36,630 bases of DNA from Bryobacteraceae bacterium CoA2 C42 (GTDB lineage Bacteria > Acidobacteriota > Terriglobia > Bryobacterales > Bryobacteraceae), in assembly GCA_019931245.1 (NCBI GenBank), contig JAINDL010000120.1, forward strand, positions 1 to 36,630, read 5' to 3'. Position numbers and translations under genes: made by a program. The notes under the pieces were generated by a model that saw only the letters and a program-made list of their open reading frames with translations, had not been told where the DNA came from and made no database searches. Positions 1-8,928 of this stretch are shown here, piece by piece (position 1 is the first letter of the stretch; every line of letters begins with the position of its first letter).

Positions 1-535
1 AGACCCGCCCCCTCTAAATCAGCGGTTTACAGATTGGTTTCTGGAGAGTTGACCACGTCGAAAACACCCATTGCCACGTGGCACGGCACGGCGAGCGTTG
101 GTTCATCACCCCCGCCGCAGGCTCATAAGTCCTTTCCTGGGTACGCGCGGGGGCGTTCTCATCCGCGCGGCGCGGCCGCGCGCCAGAAGGCCTCACTCGG
201 CGCAGATATCGCGGAATCCGCCTTCGATCCGGATGCCGCCAAGGCCGGGCTTCAGGACTCCGCCATGACTTATCCCGGGGCGACCACCAGCCCCGGTTTC
301 GACATCGACTATACACTTTCGGCAGTTCATCGACGGTTCGCTTCCGCTCGTCTCTCTGGACCTTACCTGATAGGATCAGGTCCCATCGTTTCCGCGACGC
401 TCACCACCATCGCTCTTAACGACAGCAACTCGCGGTGGTTTGAAGCCTGATCCTGATCTCCGGCTTCGAGGGGCCCGCCGGCATCTCTCTCACAGCCTGC
501 GCGACGGCATTGCTGCCGCCACGTTCTTGGCACAC
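1..535. other. No gene supported; probable mobile or decayed DNA
   Basis: No reading frame here has a convincing start, ribosome binding site or recognisable protein. An open frame at 34-450 (+) has biased, low-complexity composition and no family I recognise. The minus-strand frame at 14-316 is similarly unconvincing. The region leads directly into a decayed gene remnant, so it is probably the edge of a rearranged or mobile segment. I see no terminal inverted repeat that I could place with confidence. Confidence 0.5.
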
Positions 536-1279
536 GGTGGTCTCCGAGCACCATCGCGCCGTTTCCCCCGCCAACCGCGTCGAAGCCGGAATCATCCTGC
601 GCCTCATCGACGCCCAGTGGCGCCTGCTCCGCAACGCCCACCTGCTTTCTCTCGAAATGGAGACCTGCCTCGACGGCACCCGCGCACAACAGTACCCCAA
701 CCTCCCCCCCGTCGACTGCGAAATGGAATGTTCCGCGCCAACCGCATGTGTGTCGACGCCAAATACACCCGCCAGCGATACCGCGAAGAGGCTGCCCTCG
801 TCCGTCTCATCAACGCTACCCACCGCGAACGCAACTCCGTCCGCAAGCTCAACCCGTTGCCCGCCCCGCCCGTGCTCCCTCGCCTCGAGTACATCGGCAA
901 AAAGCAGAGCATCCTCGATCAGGCCCTCGAATTCGAAGAAACTTCCGTACAACCGCAACCCCCTGAAAAGACAGAGGAAGCCGTCTCAGCAGCCCACGAC
1001 CAAAGCCAACCCGCCGGCTGGTGCTACGCCGTCGAACCAATTGCCTCGGCCGCCCGGGGCGAAAGCCAAGACGCTACCCCCACGCCGCGGGCAATTAGCC
1101 CCGCCCCTCGACCCGAAATTTCCCCAACCCCGCAAGCCAATAAGAACAACAAAGAAGCTGACCCGGCCACCAACGACCAAAGCCAACTCGAACCCGAACT
1201 CAAATCCTTCGCCGCCGTCGCCGGAGGGTACCCTACGCTGGGCTGGAACCCGTCTGACGCCGGCGGCGCTTACCCCTAT
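536..1279 (+). pseudogene. Frameshifted remnant of a hypothetical protein family common in Solibacter-like acidobacteria
   Basis: Two pieces of one protein can be read in different frames. The first, about 536-726, contains a helical stretch ending IDAQWRLLRNAHLLSLEMETCL, resembling the 'AARWRLRRLWRIEA' region of uncharacterised proteins that I recall as abundant in Solibacter-type genomes. The second, from about 731, reads MFRANRMCVDAKYTRQRYREE followed by a helix rich in Arg and Glu, which fits the next conserved block, where residues like RYEARLHREY recur. The join requires a frameshift near 726-731. The tail after about 950 is Pro/Gln-rich and its end is unclear; it approaches or overlaps the 3' end of the neighbouring receptor gene. 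Function of the family is unknown. Recognition is from memory of the family pattern, so moderate to low certainty. Confidence 0.4.
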
Positions 1280-4200
1280 TTAGAAAACGAATCGCGCCTG
1301 CACCTGATACATCCGGTTGAGCGAAGAGGTCTGGCTGACCACCCGGCCAAAGTTCGTCGACACCGGGTTCAAATCCGGCGGATTCATCTGCGACCGGTTC
1401 GCCAGATTGATCGCGTCTCCCCGCAACTGCACCCGCACCCGCTCACCGAGCCGGAACTCCCGCAGCAGGTTCACGTTCCACTGGTTCAAACCATCCGCCC
1501 GCAAACCGTTCAGGAACCGGGGAAATACCCGCGTCTGGAATGCCGCCGGTTGGTTGTTCGCCACCCGCTCAAACGGCAGACTCGTGTTGAACCATTGGTT
1601 CAGCGTCTTGTTGCCGCCCAGAGACGCCTCGCTCTCGAAGTTGTCCAGGTTGCCCCGGTAGAAAAGGTTCCCCCAAGCCAGTTGCGGTCCGTTCTGGAAC
1701 TCGTAGGTACCCGCGATCTGCCAGCCGCCGAGCAGGTGGTTCCCAATCCCACTCTGCAGATAGGCCCGTCCCTTGCCGAACGGCAGCTCATAAATGCCGG
1801 TCGCCGTAAACCGGTGCGGACGCGCCGTGTCGCTCGGCCACCAGACGCTGGGCGCCCGGTTGAACTCATTCTCGAGAATATCCCAGCGCATCTGCCGCGT
1901 CGCTCCGTAAGCGGCGTTCAGATTGAAACCCTTCGAAAAGCGGCGCTGGAAGTTGATCTCGAGCGAATGGGTGCTCGCCTTCCCGCTGGGAACGGCGTTG
2001 TTGTTCAGCCCGTTCATGTGCGGAAACTCGCGCAGCAGTTGGTTCTTCGGAATGGTCGGACTCGTGAAGCGGCCGAGCGTCGAAAGGTGCTGGAACAGAA
2101 CCGGATTCGACGTCCGCAGGTCCTGAAAATTACCGATGAAGAAGGGATTCGTCACGTTCCGGTTCAGTTCGTTCGCCAGCGCGTTGTTCCGGGTCGTCGT
2201 GTTGTTCCAGTTACTCTCGGCGAGGTAGTCGAGGCGGGTCGTCACCCCGACGCGGTCGCCGAACTGGCCCCAGTAAGCCACCTCGATCATCATGTTCGAG
2301 GCGATCTCCCGCTGCACGCCGATGCGCCAGCGCTGCACCCGCGGATGCTGACGGTTGAAGTCGGTATAGGTGAAGCCCTGCCCAACGCGCGCCATGGCGC
2401 CCAGGCCGTCCCGCAGCGGGGCATCAAACCGCGTCCCGTCCGCCCGCACCGGAAACGGATCCGACAGCGGCGAAATCCCGGCCCCCGGGTTCCCGGCGTT
2501 CCAGGTGGTCCCAAAATCGTTCGTCAGGTTGGTCACCGTTGCACGCGCGAAGCCGTACTGATCCGCGCCCTGGTTCATCACGTTCAGGGTGTCGAAGTAG
2601 GTACCGAAGCCGCCCCGGACAATCATCCGGTCGCTCAACTGCCACGCGGCCGAAAGGCGCGGCAGCCACATCAACTCACTCCGCCACAGGTTGCGAGGCG
2701 CGCCGTTCTTGCCCGCGTACAGGCTCCCGCCCCGTACCTGAAACTGGCTCACCGGCAGCTCCGGCAGCGGATTGCGCGCGTAGGCCGCGCGCGCCGCCGC
2801 CGCAATCGGCAGCTCCAGATTCGGGTCAAAGTAGGTCTGCGCCCGGTCATAGCGCTCCGTCGGCCCCTGCTCGTACTCCATGCGCAGGCCAAGCGTCACC
2901 GTCAGTTTCCGGTTGATCCGCCACGTATCCTGCCCATACCAGGCGTAATACGGACTCATCAGAGCAAAGTTATCGTTGGTATCCACGAAGACCTGCGTGG
3001 GAATACCCAACTGGAAGGACGCCCAGCCCAGCCCCAAACCCGCCGCCGGGACAAATCCGTCTTCATCCTTCCGCACGAAGTTGTTGGCAAAGCTGAACGA
3101 GCCCGACGTGAAGCCGCCGTTCTGCAGCTGCGTCCGGAAGTGCTGCCGCACGTCGACGCCCGCCCGGATCGAGTGCGGTCCCCGGATGTGCGTCCAGTTG
3201 AACTTGGCCGCCTGCTGCCGGCCCTTCGTGCCCGGGTCGACGGTCACGCCCATGAACATGTCGCCATTCCAGTGCGACATGCCGGGGAACAGCACACGCG
3301 GCATCACGCAACTGGCCGCGCATTTGGCATCCATATAGGTCGGCAAGCCGGCGTCACTCGGTTTGTACTTCCGCGTTCCCAGCCGCTGGTTCTGCAGGAG
3401 AAACCAGTTGGTGTCCACCATCACGTTAAAAATCGTCGAGGCGCTCGCCGTGTACGTCCAGTCGGCCGCCGCGCTCGCCGCCGGCCGCTTCTCGTCCCAG
3501 TTCATCAGCCCCGGTTCGGTCTCATAAGTGAAGTCCTGTGCGCCCTCGAGAAAGTCGCTTTTGAACCAGCGGACGAAAAACCGGTGCTTGTCGCTCGCCT
3601 GATAGTCCACGCGGTTGTTCCACGACCGGTAGTCGACGTTGTTCGGCATCCCGGTCGCCAGATAGTTGTTGATCGGATCCCGCCCGGTCGTATCCACGTT
3701 CGGCAGCGGCATGCGCTTGGCGTAGAAATCGTACATCGCGTTGCGGATTCGCGACTGCGGCAGAATGTTGCCGGCAAACGGCGTCCGTACCCAGTGCCCC
3801 GGCCGCGCCGGATCCACCCGCGTCGAAACCGGGTCATACACCTGATACCGCACCGGGTCCACGCGCAGCAGGTCCGAGTAATCGCCGGCGCGCATCGCCA
3901 GCGTCGGTACCGTGTAGTTGATCTCACTCGGCCGCGCCGACTGCCGGTTTTTCAGCTCCGAAAATCCCAGGAAGAAAAACAGTTTGTTCCGCCCGTCGAC
4001 CACCTTCGGAATGTAAATCGGACCGCTGATCGTCGCCTGATAGTTCAGCGTCTTGCCCGAGTTCAACATCGGCCGCGCCGCCAAAGCGTCCGCTGCCGTC
4101 CTGTTGCCCGCGGCATTCAACGCGGCTACCTGCGCCCAGCGCGCCTGTTTCACAAAGAACGAGGCCGCGTTCCACCGCTGGTTGATGAACTGCAGCGTGC

Positions 4201-4945
4201 TCGTGCCGTGAAACTGGTTGGCGCCCGACTTGGTTGACATCGAAATGCCAAGCCCCGTCGCGTGGCCAAACGAAGCATCAAAGTTCGACGTTTCAATCTT
4301 AAACTCGTCAATCACATCCGGACTCGGCATCACCGAAGCCCGCCGGTCCGTGCCGTTGGTCGACGCGCCATCGATGGACCATTCATTGCCGCCCACCGAT
4401 CCCGGCGTGTTGTACGCCGAACCGCCGCCGACCTGCCCTTGCACGAGGAACTGCGTCGTGCCCGGCACCTGTACGCCCGGCGACATGCGCGCCAGCGCCA
4501 TAATGTTGTTGCCAATCACCGGCAGGTCCATCACCTCCCGGTTCGTAATGCTGCGTCCCGTATGCACGGTGCTCGTATCGAGCATCGGCGCTTCGGCCGA
4601 AATCGTCACCGACTCGGTGACGCCGCCCACTTCGAGTTGTACATTGATCCGAATCTGTTCGCCCAGTCCGAGCGTCACGCGCGCTTGCACGGCCTTCTTG
4701 AAGCCCTTGGCCTCGACGGAAACCGAGTAGATGCCCGGCAACAGCAGCGGCGCTTCGTAGTAGCCCTTTTCGTTGGTGATCAGCCGCGTGGCCGTCGTCG
4801 TGCCGGTGTTGGTGACGGTGACGTTCGCGCCGGTGACGCTCGCCCCCTGCGGGTCGGTCACGGCCCCGGAGATGATGCCGCGCGTATCCTGCGCGGAAAG
4901 CATGGCGGGCAGGGCGGCTGCCAGGCAAAACATCAAAGAACGCAT
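1280..4945 (-). CDS. Oar-like TonB-dependent receptor with carboxypeptidase-regulatory domain
   Basis: A 1221-residue outer-membrane protein. Residues 1-18 form a signal peptide ending LSAQ. Residues about 22-108 are a carboxypeptidase-regulatory-like beta sandwich (GIISGAVTDPQGASVTGA, then NEKGYYEAPLLLPGIYSVSV). A plug domain follows at about 115-260, with the typical WSIDGASTNG and VIDEFKIETSNFDASFGHATG segments, and the rest is a beta barrel ending in the aromatic C-terminus ARFVF expected for BAM-dependent insertion. The start is supported by a GAGGAG ribosome binding site just upstream on the minus strand. Such Oar-like receptors are expanded in acidobacteria and their ligands are mostly unknown; uptake of complex organic matter, adhesion, or protein export are possible. 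It is divergent from the protease at 5072. No frameshift or truncation is seen. Confidence 0.93.
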   Translation of the reverse strand: MRSLMFCLAAALPAMLSAQDTRGIISGAVTDPQGASVTGANVTVTNTGTTTATRLITNEKGYYEAPLLLPGIYSVSVEAKGFKKAVQARVTLGLGEQIRINVQLEVGGVTESVTISAEAPMLDTSTVHTGRSITNREVMDLPVIGNNIMALARMSPGVQVPGTTQFLVQGQVGGGSAYNTPGSVGGNEWSIDGASTNGTDRRASVMPSPDVIDEFKIETSNFDASFGHATGLGISMSTKSGANQFHGTSTLQFINQRWNAASFFVKQARWAQVAALNAAGNRTAADALAARPMLNSGKTLNYQATISGPIYIPKVVDGRNKLFFFLGFSELKNRQSARPSEINYTVPTLAMRAGDYSDLLRVDPVRYQVYDPVSTRVDPARPGHWVRTPFAGNILPQSRIRNAMYDFYAKRMPLPNVDTTGRDPINNYLATGMPNNVDYRSWNNRVDYQASDKHRFFVRWFKSDFLEGAQDFTYETEPGLMNWDEKRPAASAAADWTYTASASTIFNVMVDTNWFLLQNQRLGTRKYKPSDAGLPTYMDAKCAASCVMPRVLFPGMSHWNGDMFMGVTVDPGTKGRQQAAKFNWTHIRGPHSIRAGVDVRQHFRTQLQNGGFTSGSFSFANNFVRKDEDGFVPAAGLGLGWASFQLGIPTQVFVDTNDNFALMSPYYAWYGQDTWRINRKLTVTLGLRMEYEQGPTERYDRAQTYFDPNLELPIAAAARAAYARNPLPELPVSQFQVRGGSLYAGKNGAPRNLWRSELMWLPRLSAAWQLSDRMIVRGGFGTYFDTLNVMNQGADQYGFARATVTNLTNDFGTTWNAGNPGAGISPLSDPFPVRADGTRFDAPLRDGLGAMARVGQGFTYTDFNRQHPRVQRWRIGVQREIASNMMIEVAYWGQFGDRVGVTTRLDYLAESNWNNTTTRNNALANELNRNVTNPFFIGNFQDLRTSNPVLFQHLSTLGRFTSPTIPKNQLLREFPHMNGLNNNAVPSGKASTHSLEINFQRRFSKGFNLNAAYGATRQMRWDILENEFNRAPSVWWPSDTARPHRFTATGIYELPFGKGRAYLQSGIGNHLLGGWQIAGTYEFQNGPQLAWGNLFYRGNLDNFESEASLGGNKTLNQWFNTSLPFERVANNQPAAFQTRVFPRFLNGLRADGLNQWNVNLLREFRLGERVRVQLRGDAINLANRSQMNPPDLNPVSTNFGRVVSQTSSLNRMYQVQARFVF

Positions 4946-5071
4946 CGAAAGACTCCTCGGTGCCCGAAGGGCTCGGGAATTTTATCACAACCCAACTTCC
5001 GGCTGGCGCTCCGGGGCCAGGCGTGATATACAGGACATATCCATCCGCGTTTCGCGGACAGCGGAGGAACC
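4946..5071. promoter_or_regulatory. Divergent intergenic region between Oar-like receptor and S8 protease
   Basis: This 126-bp gap must hold both promoters. On the plus strand there is a TATACA hexamer near 5028-5033, a small perfect hairpin TCCGCG-ttt-CGCGGA at 5044-5058, then a GGAGG ribosome binding site at 5063-5067 placed four bases before the protease ATG. On the minus strand a GAGGAG site precedes the receptor ATG. I cannot assign -35 elements. Confidence 0.4.
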
Positions 5072-8000
5072 ATGATCGTAGCGATAAATCTCGTGCTGGG
5101 CTTTGGGATTGGGGGAAGTTGGTGGGGGGGCAGCTCTCTCGACGAGGCCACGGCGGTGGCGCGGGGCCCGGAGGGCTCTTTCTACGTCGCGGGCACCACC
5201 CATTCCACCGGCCTGACCGCCGCCGGCAGCGGCGTTCTCATCCGGACGGCCAAGGCGCTCTATCCCGGTGACGTCTTCGTCCAGAAGATGGACGCCGATG
5301 GCAAGATCCTCTGGCGCGCCATCCTCGGCGGCTCCTACACCGACCGCGCGAGGAGTCTCGCCGTCGACAAGGACGGCGCGGTGTATGTCACCGGCATCAC
5401 TTACTCGCCGGATTTCCCCATCACGGGCGCCACCTATCGCCGCACCATCGGCAATCCCAACGTGCTGGCCGGCGATGCGTTTCTGTTTAAGTTGACCGCG
5501 TCCGGCGGCGGACCGCTCTACTCCACCTTCTACGGCGGGAACGAAGGCGACGAGGCCAACGCGGTGGCGGTGGACGAGGCGGGGCAGGCGGTGATCGTCG
5601 GCCAGACTTACTCCGACAATCTGCCGACGACAGCGGGCAGCCTGCGGCCCACCGTCTGCGCCGGCTTCGGCTACGACGGCTTCCTCGCCAGGTTCAACGC
5701 CACCGGTACCGGTCTGCTCTACGGAACCTATCTGTGCGGATCGGGCCACGATCTTCCGCGCGCGGTAGCCGTATACGGAGACGGATCGATTTTCGTGGCC
5801 GGAGAGACGGCCTCTACCGATTTTCCGGTTTCGGCCCCGGCGTTCCAGAACCAGCCGGCGGCCGGTAGCCTCGATGCCTTCGCGCTCCGGCTGCAGCCGG
5901 ACGGCAAGGCACTCGTCTGGGGGACGTACTTTGGTGGCGGGGAATCGGAGCGTGTGAGCGCCCTGGCGGTCGATCGCTCGGGACGCGTGGTCATCGCCGG
6001 GGAGAGCCGCTCGGAGGACCTGCCGGGGGCGCCGGGAGCGCCGGCGGGCCTGCAGGACGGCTTTGTAGCCCGGTTCGCCGCCGATGGCGCCGCCGTCGAA
6101 TGGACGCGTCGCTTCGGCGGTAGCCGGGAGGAGTTCGTCACCGCGCTTGACCTCGCCCCGGACGAGTCGATTGTCGTCGGCGGATCCTCCCGCTCGGCCG
6201 GCTGGCTCGGCGAACTCGCGGGGAGCGAAGACGGCTTCGCCGCCATCGTACCCGGCAGCGGCGAGGGTGAGGTGCGGACGTTCCGGCTCGGGGGACAGGG
6301 GCGCGACCGGGTGTATGGCATCCGCGTGGCCGGCGCCCGGGTGGCTGCGGTCGGGGCCACCGAATCGGCGGAGTGGCTGGCGGAGGGAGGCGTCGGCCAA
6401 GGACAGATCGATGCTTTTTTCGCGACCTTCGATCCGGCCCCGCCGGCGCCGCTTGCCGCTGGCAGCGGCAGCGCGGCCGGCGGTGAGCAAATCCCCTTTG
6501 CGCCGCCCACGGCGATGGGGCCGGCGCGCGTGCCGCGCTGGATTGTCGAACTCGCCGCGCCGCCGGCCGCCAGCCAGTTCCGGCGGTGGCAAGGGCAGAA
6601 AGGCGAGGCGCGGGAGAGTGAACTGCGGCAGGCGCGCCAGCGCGTCCGCCCCGGCCAGGCGGCCCTGCGGCCGGTGCTCGAAAGACTAGGCGGACGCGTC
6701 TACGGATCGGCCGACCTGGTGGCCAACGTCCTGTTCGTCGAAGCCCCGCCGGAGGTGGCCGCCAGCCTGCGGTCGCTGGCCGGAATCAAACGCGTGCAGC
6801 CCGTTAGCGAACTGGCGCCCACGCTCGATTCCGCGCTGGCCACCCACTTCGTCTGGAAAGCATGGCAGCGGATTGGCGGGGAGAGCAACGCGGGCGCCGG
6901 CATCAAGGTCGGCATCATGGACACCGGGATCCGGGCCGCCCATCCGGCCTTCGCCGGGGCCGACATGCCCCTCCTGGCCGGCTTTCCGCGTGGCAACCGC
7001 GCGGCGGACCTTGAGAACACCAACAGCAAGGTGATTGTCGCCCGGGGCTACGTGCCGGCCGGACCTACGGCCCATGCCGACGACGACGCCGGCCATGGCA
7101 CCGGCGTCGCCGCGGTCATCGCCGGAGGCCGCAGCGAAACCATGCTCGGACCGGTCAGCGGCGTCGCGCCCGGCGCCTACCTGGCCAGCTACAAGGTCCT
7201 GACCAACGACCCCAGCCCGATGGGGACCGATGACGCCCTCATCCTCGCCCTCGAAGACGCCGTCGCCGATGGTATGGACGTCGTCAACATGAGCATGCAG
7301 CGGCGCGTGTTCCTCCTCCGGCCGGAGGACGACATCCTCACAGATATCTGCGAGCGGATGGTGACCAGCGGCGTCATGGTCGTCCGGTCCATGGGCAACG
7401 AAGGGCCGGACTGGTCCACCATCACGAGTCCCCATCTGGGCGAGTGGGGCATCCTCGTCGGCAGCCATCAGAATTCCCGCGTACTGGGAACCAAAGTCAG
7501 GCTGGCCGATGGCGCCGAGTTCTTCGCGGTACCGGGCGGTAGCGTGAACCTCGATGCGGGCGGATCCCTCACCGGAGAGTTGGCCGATGTGCAGCGTCTG
7601 GCGCGCGATACCTGGGGCTGCTCTCCGCTGCCCGCCGATTCGCTCAAAGGCCGCATCGCGCTGGTGGACCGCGGCGTGTGCACGTTCGGCGTGAAGGGAG
7701 AAAACCTGCGCCGGGCCGGCGCGACCGCCATGGTGGTGCTGGCCCTGGCCAACGCTCCGTCGCCGACGGTCATGGGTATGGGGACAGAGACGCTGCCGGG
7801 CTTTATGGTGTCCTACGCGAGCGGACAGGCGCTGCGGGCCCGGCTCACCCAGGGCTCCGCGACTGCCACCATCCCGCTCAGTTGGCAGCCGGAGAACATC
7901 TCTCCCGATGCCATCGCGGACTCCTCCAGCAATGGCCCCGGACCCTCCAACCTGGGTATCAAGCCCGATCTCGTGGCCACCGGGGAGAACGTCTGGACGG

Positions 8001-8830
8001 CTCGCGCAGCCGGCGGCTTCGCAACGATGTCCGGCACCAGCCTCTCCACCCCGTTCGTGACCGGCGCCATGGCCACCCTGCTGTCCCAACGGCCGGGACT
8101 CGACCCGCGTCACCTCCGCTCGCTGCTCATCAACACCGCCACGCCCATTGCCGATGCCGATGGCATACCCCTGCCGGTGATGAAGCAGGGCGCCGGGCGC
8201 CTGCACGTCGACGCCGCGCTCGCCTCCACGGTGACGGCGTATCCCACCTCGCTCCACCTCGGCTCGAGCACCGGCGACTTCACCCTCGAAAAGAGCGTCC
8301 GGCTGACGAACCTCGCCAGCATGGATACGGCCTGCGACGTCATGGCCGATCCGCGCAACGGCGCGCCGCCGGTGATTGAGCCGCCGCGCGTGAACCTGGC
8401 GGCGGGAGGCGAGGGCAGGTTTCTGCTCCAATGGCAGGGAACCAACTGGGCGCCCGGCCAGTATGAGGGCCATCTGCGCATCCGTTGCGAAGGGGCCGAG
8501 TATCCGCTGTCGATCCCCTACTGGCATGGGGTAACGCGGCGGACGGCCGCAGCGGTCAAAATCGTCCTGTCGCAGGCGACCGGCAAGACGGGCGACATCC
8601 TGTATTTCGCCGCGCAGTTCCGGCTGACGGATGCCGCGGGGCTGCCGGTGGAGAACGCCAAGCCGCAGGTGACGGTGAAGTCCGGGGCGGGTGCCGTGGT
8701 CGAGGTCGTCTCACAGAACGCGGTGTTTCCGGGCATCTACGCCGTGCATGTCCGCCTGGCCGCGGGCCCGACGACCTTTCTGATCACCGCCGGCGCGGTG
8801 ACGAAAGAGTTTACCGTCACCGGGCAGTAA
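5072..8830 (+). CDS. Subtilisin-like (S8) serine protease with N-terminal SBBP repeats and PA-domain insert
   Basis: A 1252-residue protease. Residues about 30-450 contain roughly seven SBBP-type repeats (for example GAVYVTGITYSPDFPITGA), probably a beta-propeller. Residues about 490-595 look like an I9-type propeptide/inhibitor. The S8 core has Asp617 (GIMDTGI), His675 (AGHGTGV), oxyanion Asn776 (SMGNEG) and Ser990 (MSGTSLSTP), so the full catalytic set is present. A PA domain is inserted at about 830-930, between Asn776 and Ser990. Residues about 1065-1252 form Fn3/Ig-like beta domains, as in C5a-peptidase-type subtilases. The start has a GGAGG site. The N-terminus is hydrophobic but lacks the positive charges of a classical signal peptide, so the export route is unclear. 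It sits between two Oar-like receptors. Its 3' end lies inside a strong hairpin. Confidence 0.93.
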   Translation: MIVAINLVLGFGIGGSWWGGSSLDEATAVARGPEGSFYVAGTTHSTGLTAAGSGVLIRTAKALYPGDVFVQKMDADGKILWRAILGGSYTDRARSLAVDKDGAVYVTGITYSPDFPITGATYRRTIGNPNVLAGDAFLFKLTASGGGPLYSTFYGGNEGDEANAVAVDEAGQAVIVGQTYSDNLPTTAGSLRPTVCAGFGYDGFLARFNATGTGLLYGTYLCGSGHDLPRAVAVYGDGSIFVAGETASTDFPVSAPAFQNQPAAGSLDAFALRLQPDGKALVWGTYFGGGESERVSALAVDRSGRVVIAGESRSEDLPGAPGAPAGLQDGFVARFAADGAAVEWTRRFGGSREEFVTALDLAPDESIVVGGSSRSAGWLGELAGSEDGFAAIVPGSGEGEVRTFRLGGQGRDRVYGIRVAGARVAAVGATESAEWLAEGGVGQGQIDAFFATFDPAPPAPLAAGSGSAAGGEQIPFAPPTAMGPARVPRWIVELAAPPAASQFRRWQGQKGEARESELRQARQRVRPGQAALRPVLERLGGRVYGSADLVANVLFVEAPPEVAASLRSLAGIKRVQPVSELAPTLDSALATHFVWKAWQRIGGESNAGAGIKVGIMDTGIRAAHPAFAGADMPLLAGFPRGNRAADLENTNSKVIVARGYVPAGPTAHADDDAGHGTGVAAVIAGGRSETMLGPVSGVAPGAYLASYKVLTNDPSPMGTDDALILALEDAVADGMDVVNMSMQRRVFLLRPEDDILTDICERMVTSGVMVVRSMGNEGPDWSTITSPHLGEWGILVGSHQNSRVLGTKVRLADGAEFFAVPGGSVNLDAGGSLTGELADVQRLARDTWGCSPLPADSLKGRIALVDRGVCTFGVKGENLRRAGATAMVVLALANAPSPTVMGMGTETLPGFMVSYASGQALRARLTQGSATATIPLSWQPENISPDAIADSSSNGPGPSNLGIKPDLVATGENVWTARAAGGFATMSGTSLSTPFVTGAMATLLSQRPGLDPRHLRSLLINTATPIADADGIPLPVMKQGAGRLHVDAALASTVTAYPTSLHLGSSTGDFTLEKSVRLTNLASMDTACDVMADPRNGAPPVIEPPRVNLAAGGEGRFLLQWQGTNWAPGQYEGHLRIRCEGAEYPLSIPYWHGVTRRTAAAVKIVLSQATGKTGDILYFAAQFRLTDAAGLPVENAKPQVTVKSGAGAVVEVVSQNAVFPGIYAVHVRLAAGPTTFLITAGAVTKEFTVTGQ

Positions 8831-8848
8831 CACCCGGTGACGGTAAAC
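8809..8848. terminator. 16-bp perfect hairpin spanning the protease stop codon
   Basis: GTTTACCGTCACCGGG (8809-8824) pairs perfectly with CCCGGTGACGGTAAAC (8833-8848), leaving an 8-base loop that contains the TAA stop codon of the protease (8828-8830). There is no following T-run on either strand, so it is not a textbook intrinsic terminator, but its place between two convergent genes fits a transcription barrier or an mRNA-stabilising 3' structure. Confidence 0.7.
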
Positions 8849-8862
8849 TACCGTGCGGTTTA

Positions 8863-8924
8863 GACGCGCACAGGCCGCTTCGGCCCGGTACCAACCAAGC
8901 CGAAGCGAGTGCGTTGTGCGCGTC
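8863..8924 (-). terminator. Two-tier hairpin just downstream of the second receptor gene
   Basis: An outer 10-bp perfect stem, GACGCGCACA (8863-8872) with TGTGCGCGTC (8915-8924), encloses an inner 9-bp perfect stem, CGCTTCGGC (8876-8884) with GCCGAAGCG (8899-8907). The apical loop holds GGTACC. It lies 4 bases after the minus-strand receptor stop codon, so it probably ends or protects that transcript. No T-run follows. Confidence 0.65.
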
Positions 8925-8928
8925 GTCC

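Noticed and set aside
34-450. 138-residue plus-strand frame
   Set aside because: No ribosome binding site, low-complexity composition and no recognisable family, and it lies in a rearranged region.
440-4237. 1265-residue open frame on the plus strand
   Set aside because: It is antisense to the first Oar-like receptor through most of its length, is dominated by Arg, Pro and Val in a pattern expected from the complement of a high-GC gene, and has no domain. Only its first part (about 731-950) overlaps a real gene remnant.
4985-6592. 535-residue minus-strand frame over the protease
   Set aside because: Antisense shadow of the protease gene with Arg/Gly-rich composition and no recognisable motif.
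6686-8527. 613-residue minus-strand frame over the protease
   Set aside because: Antisense shadow; the sense frame has all catalytic motifs of a subtilase, the antisense frame has none.
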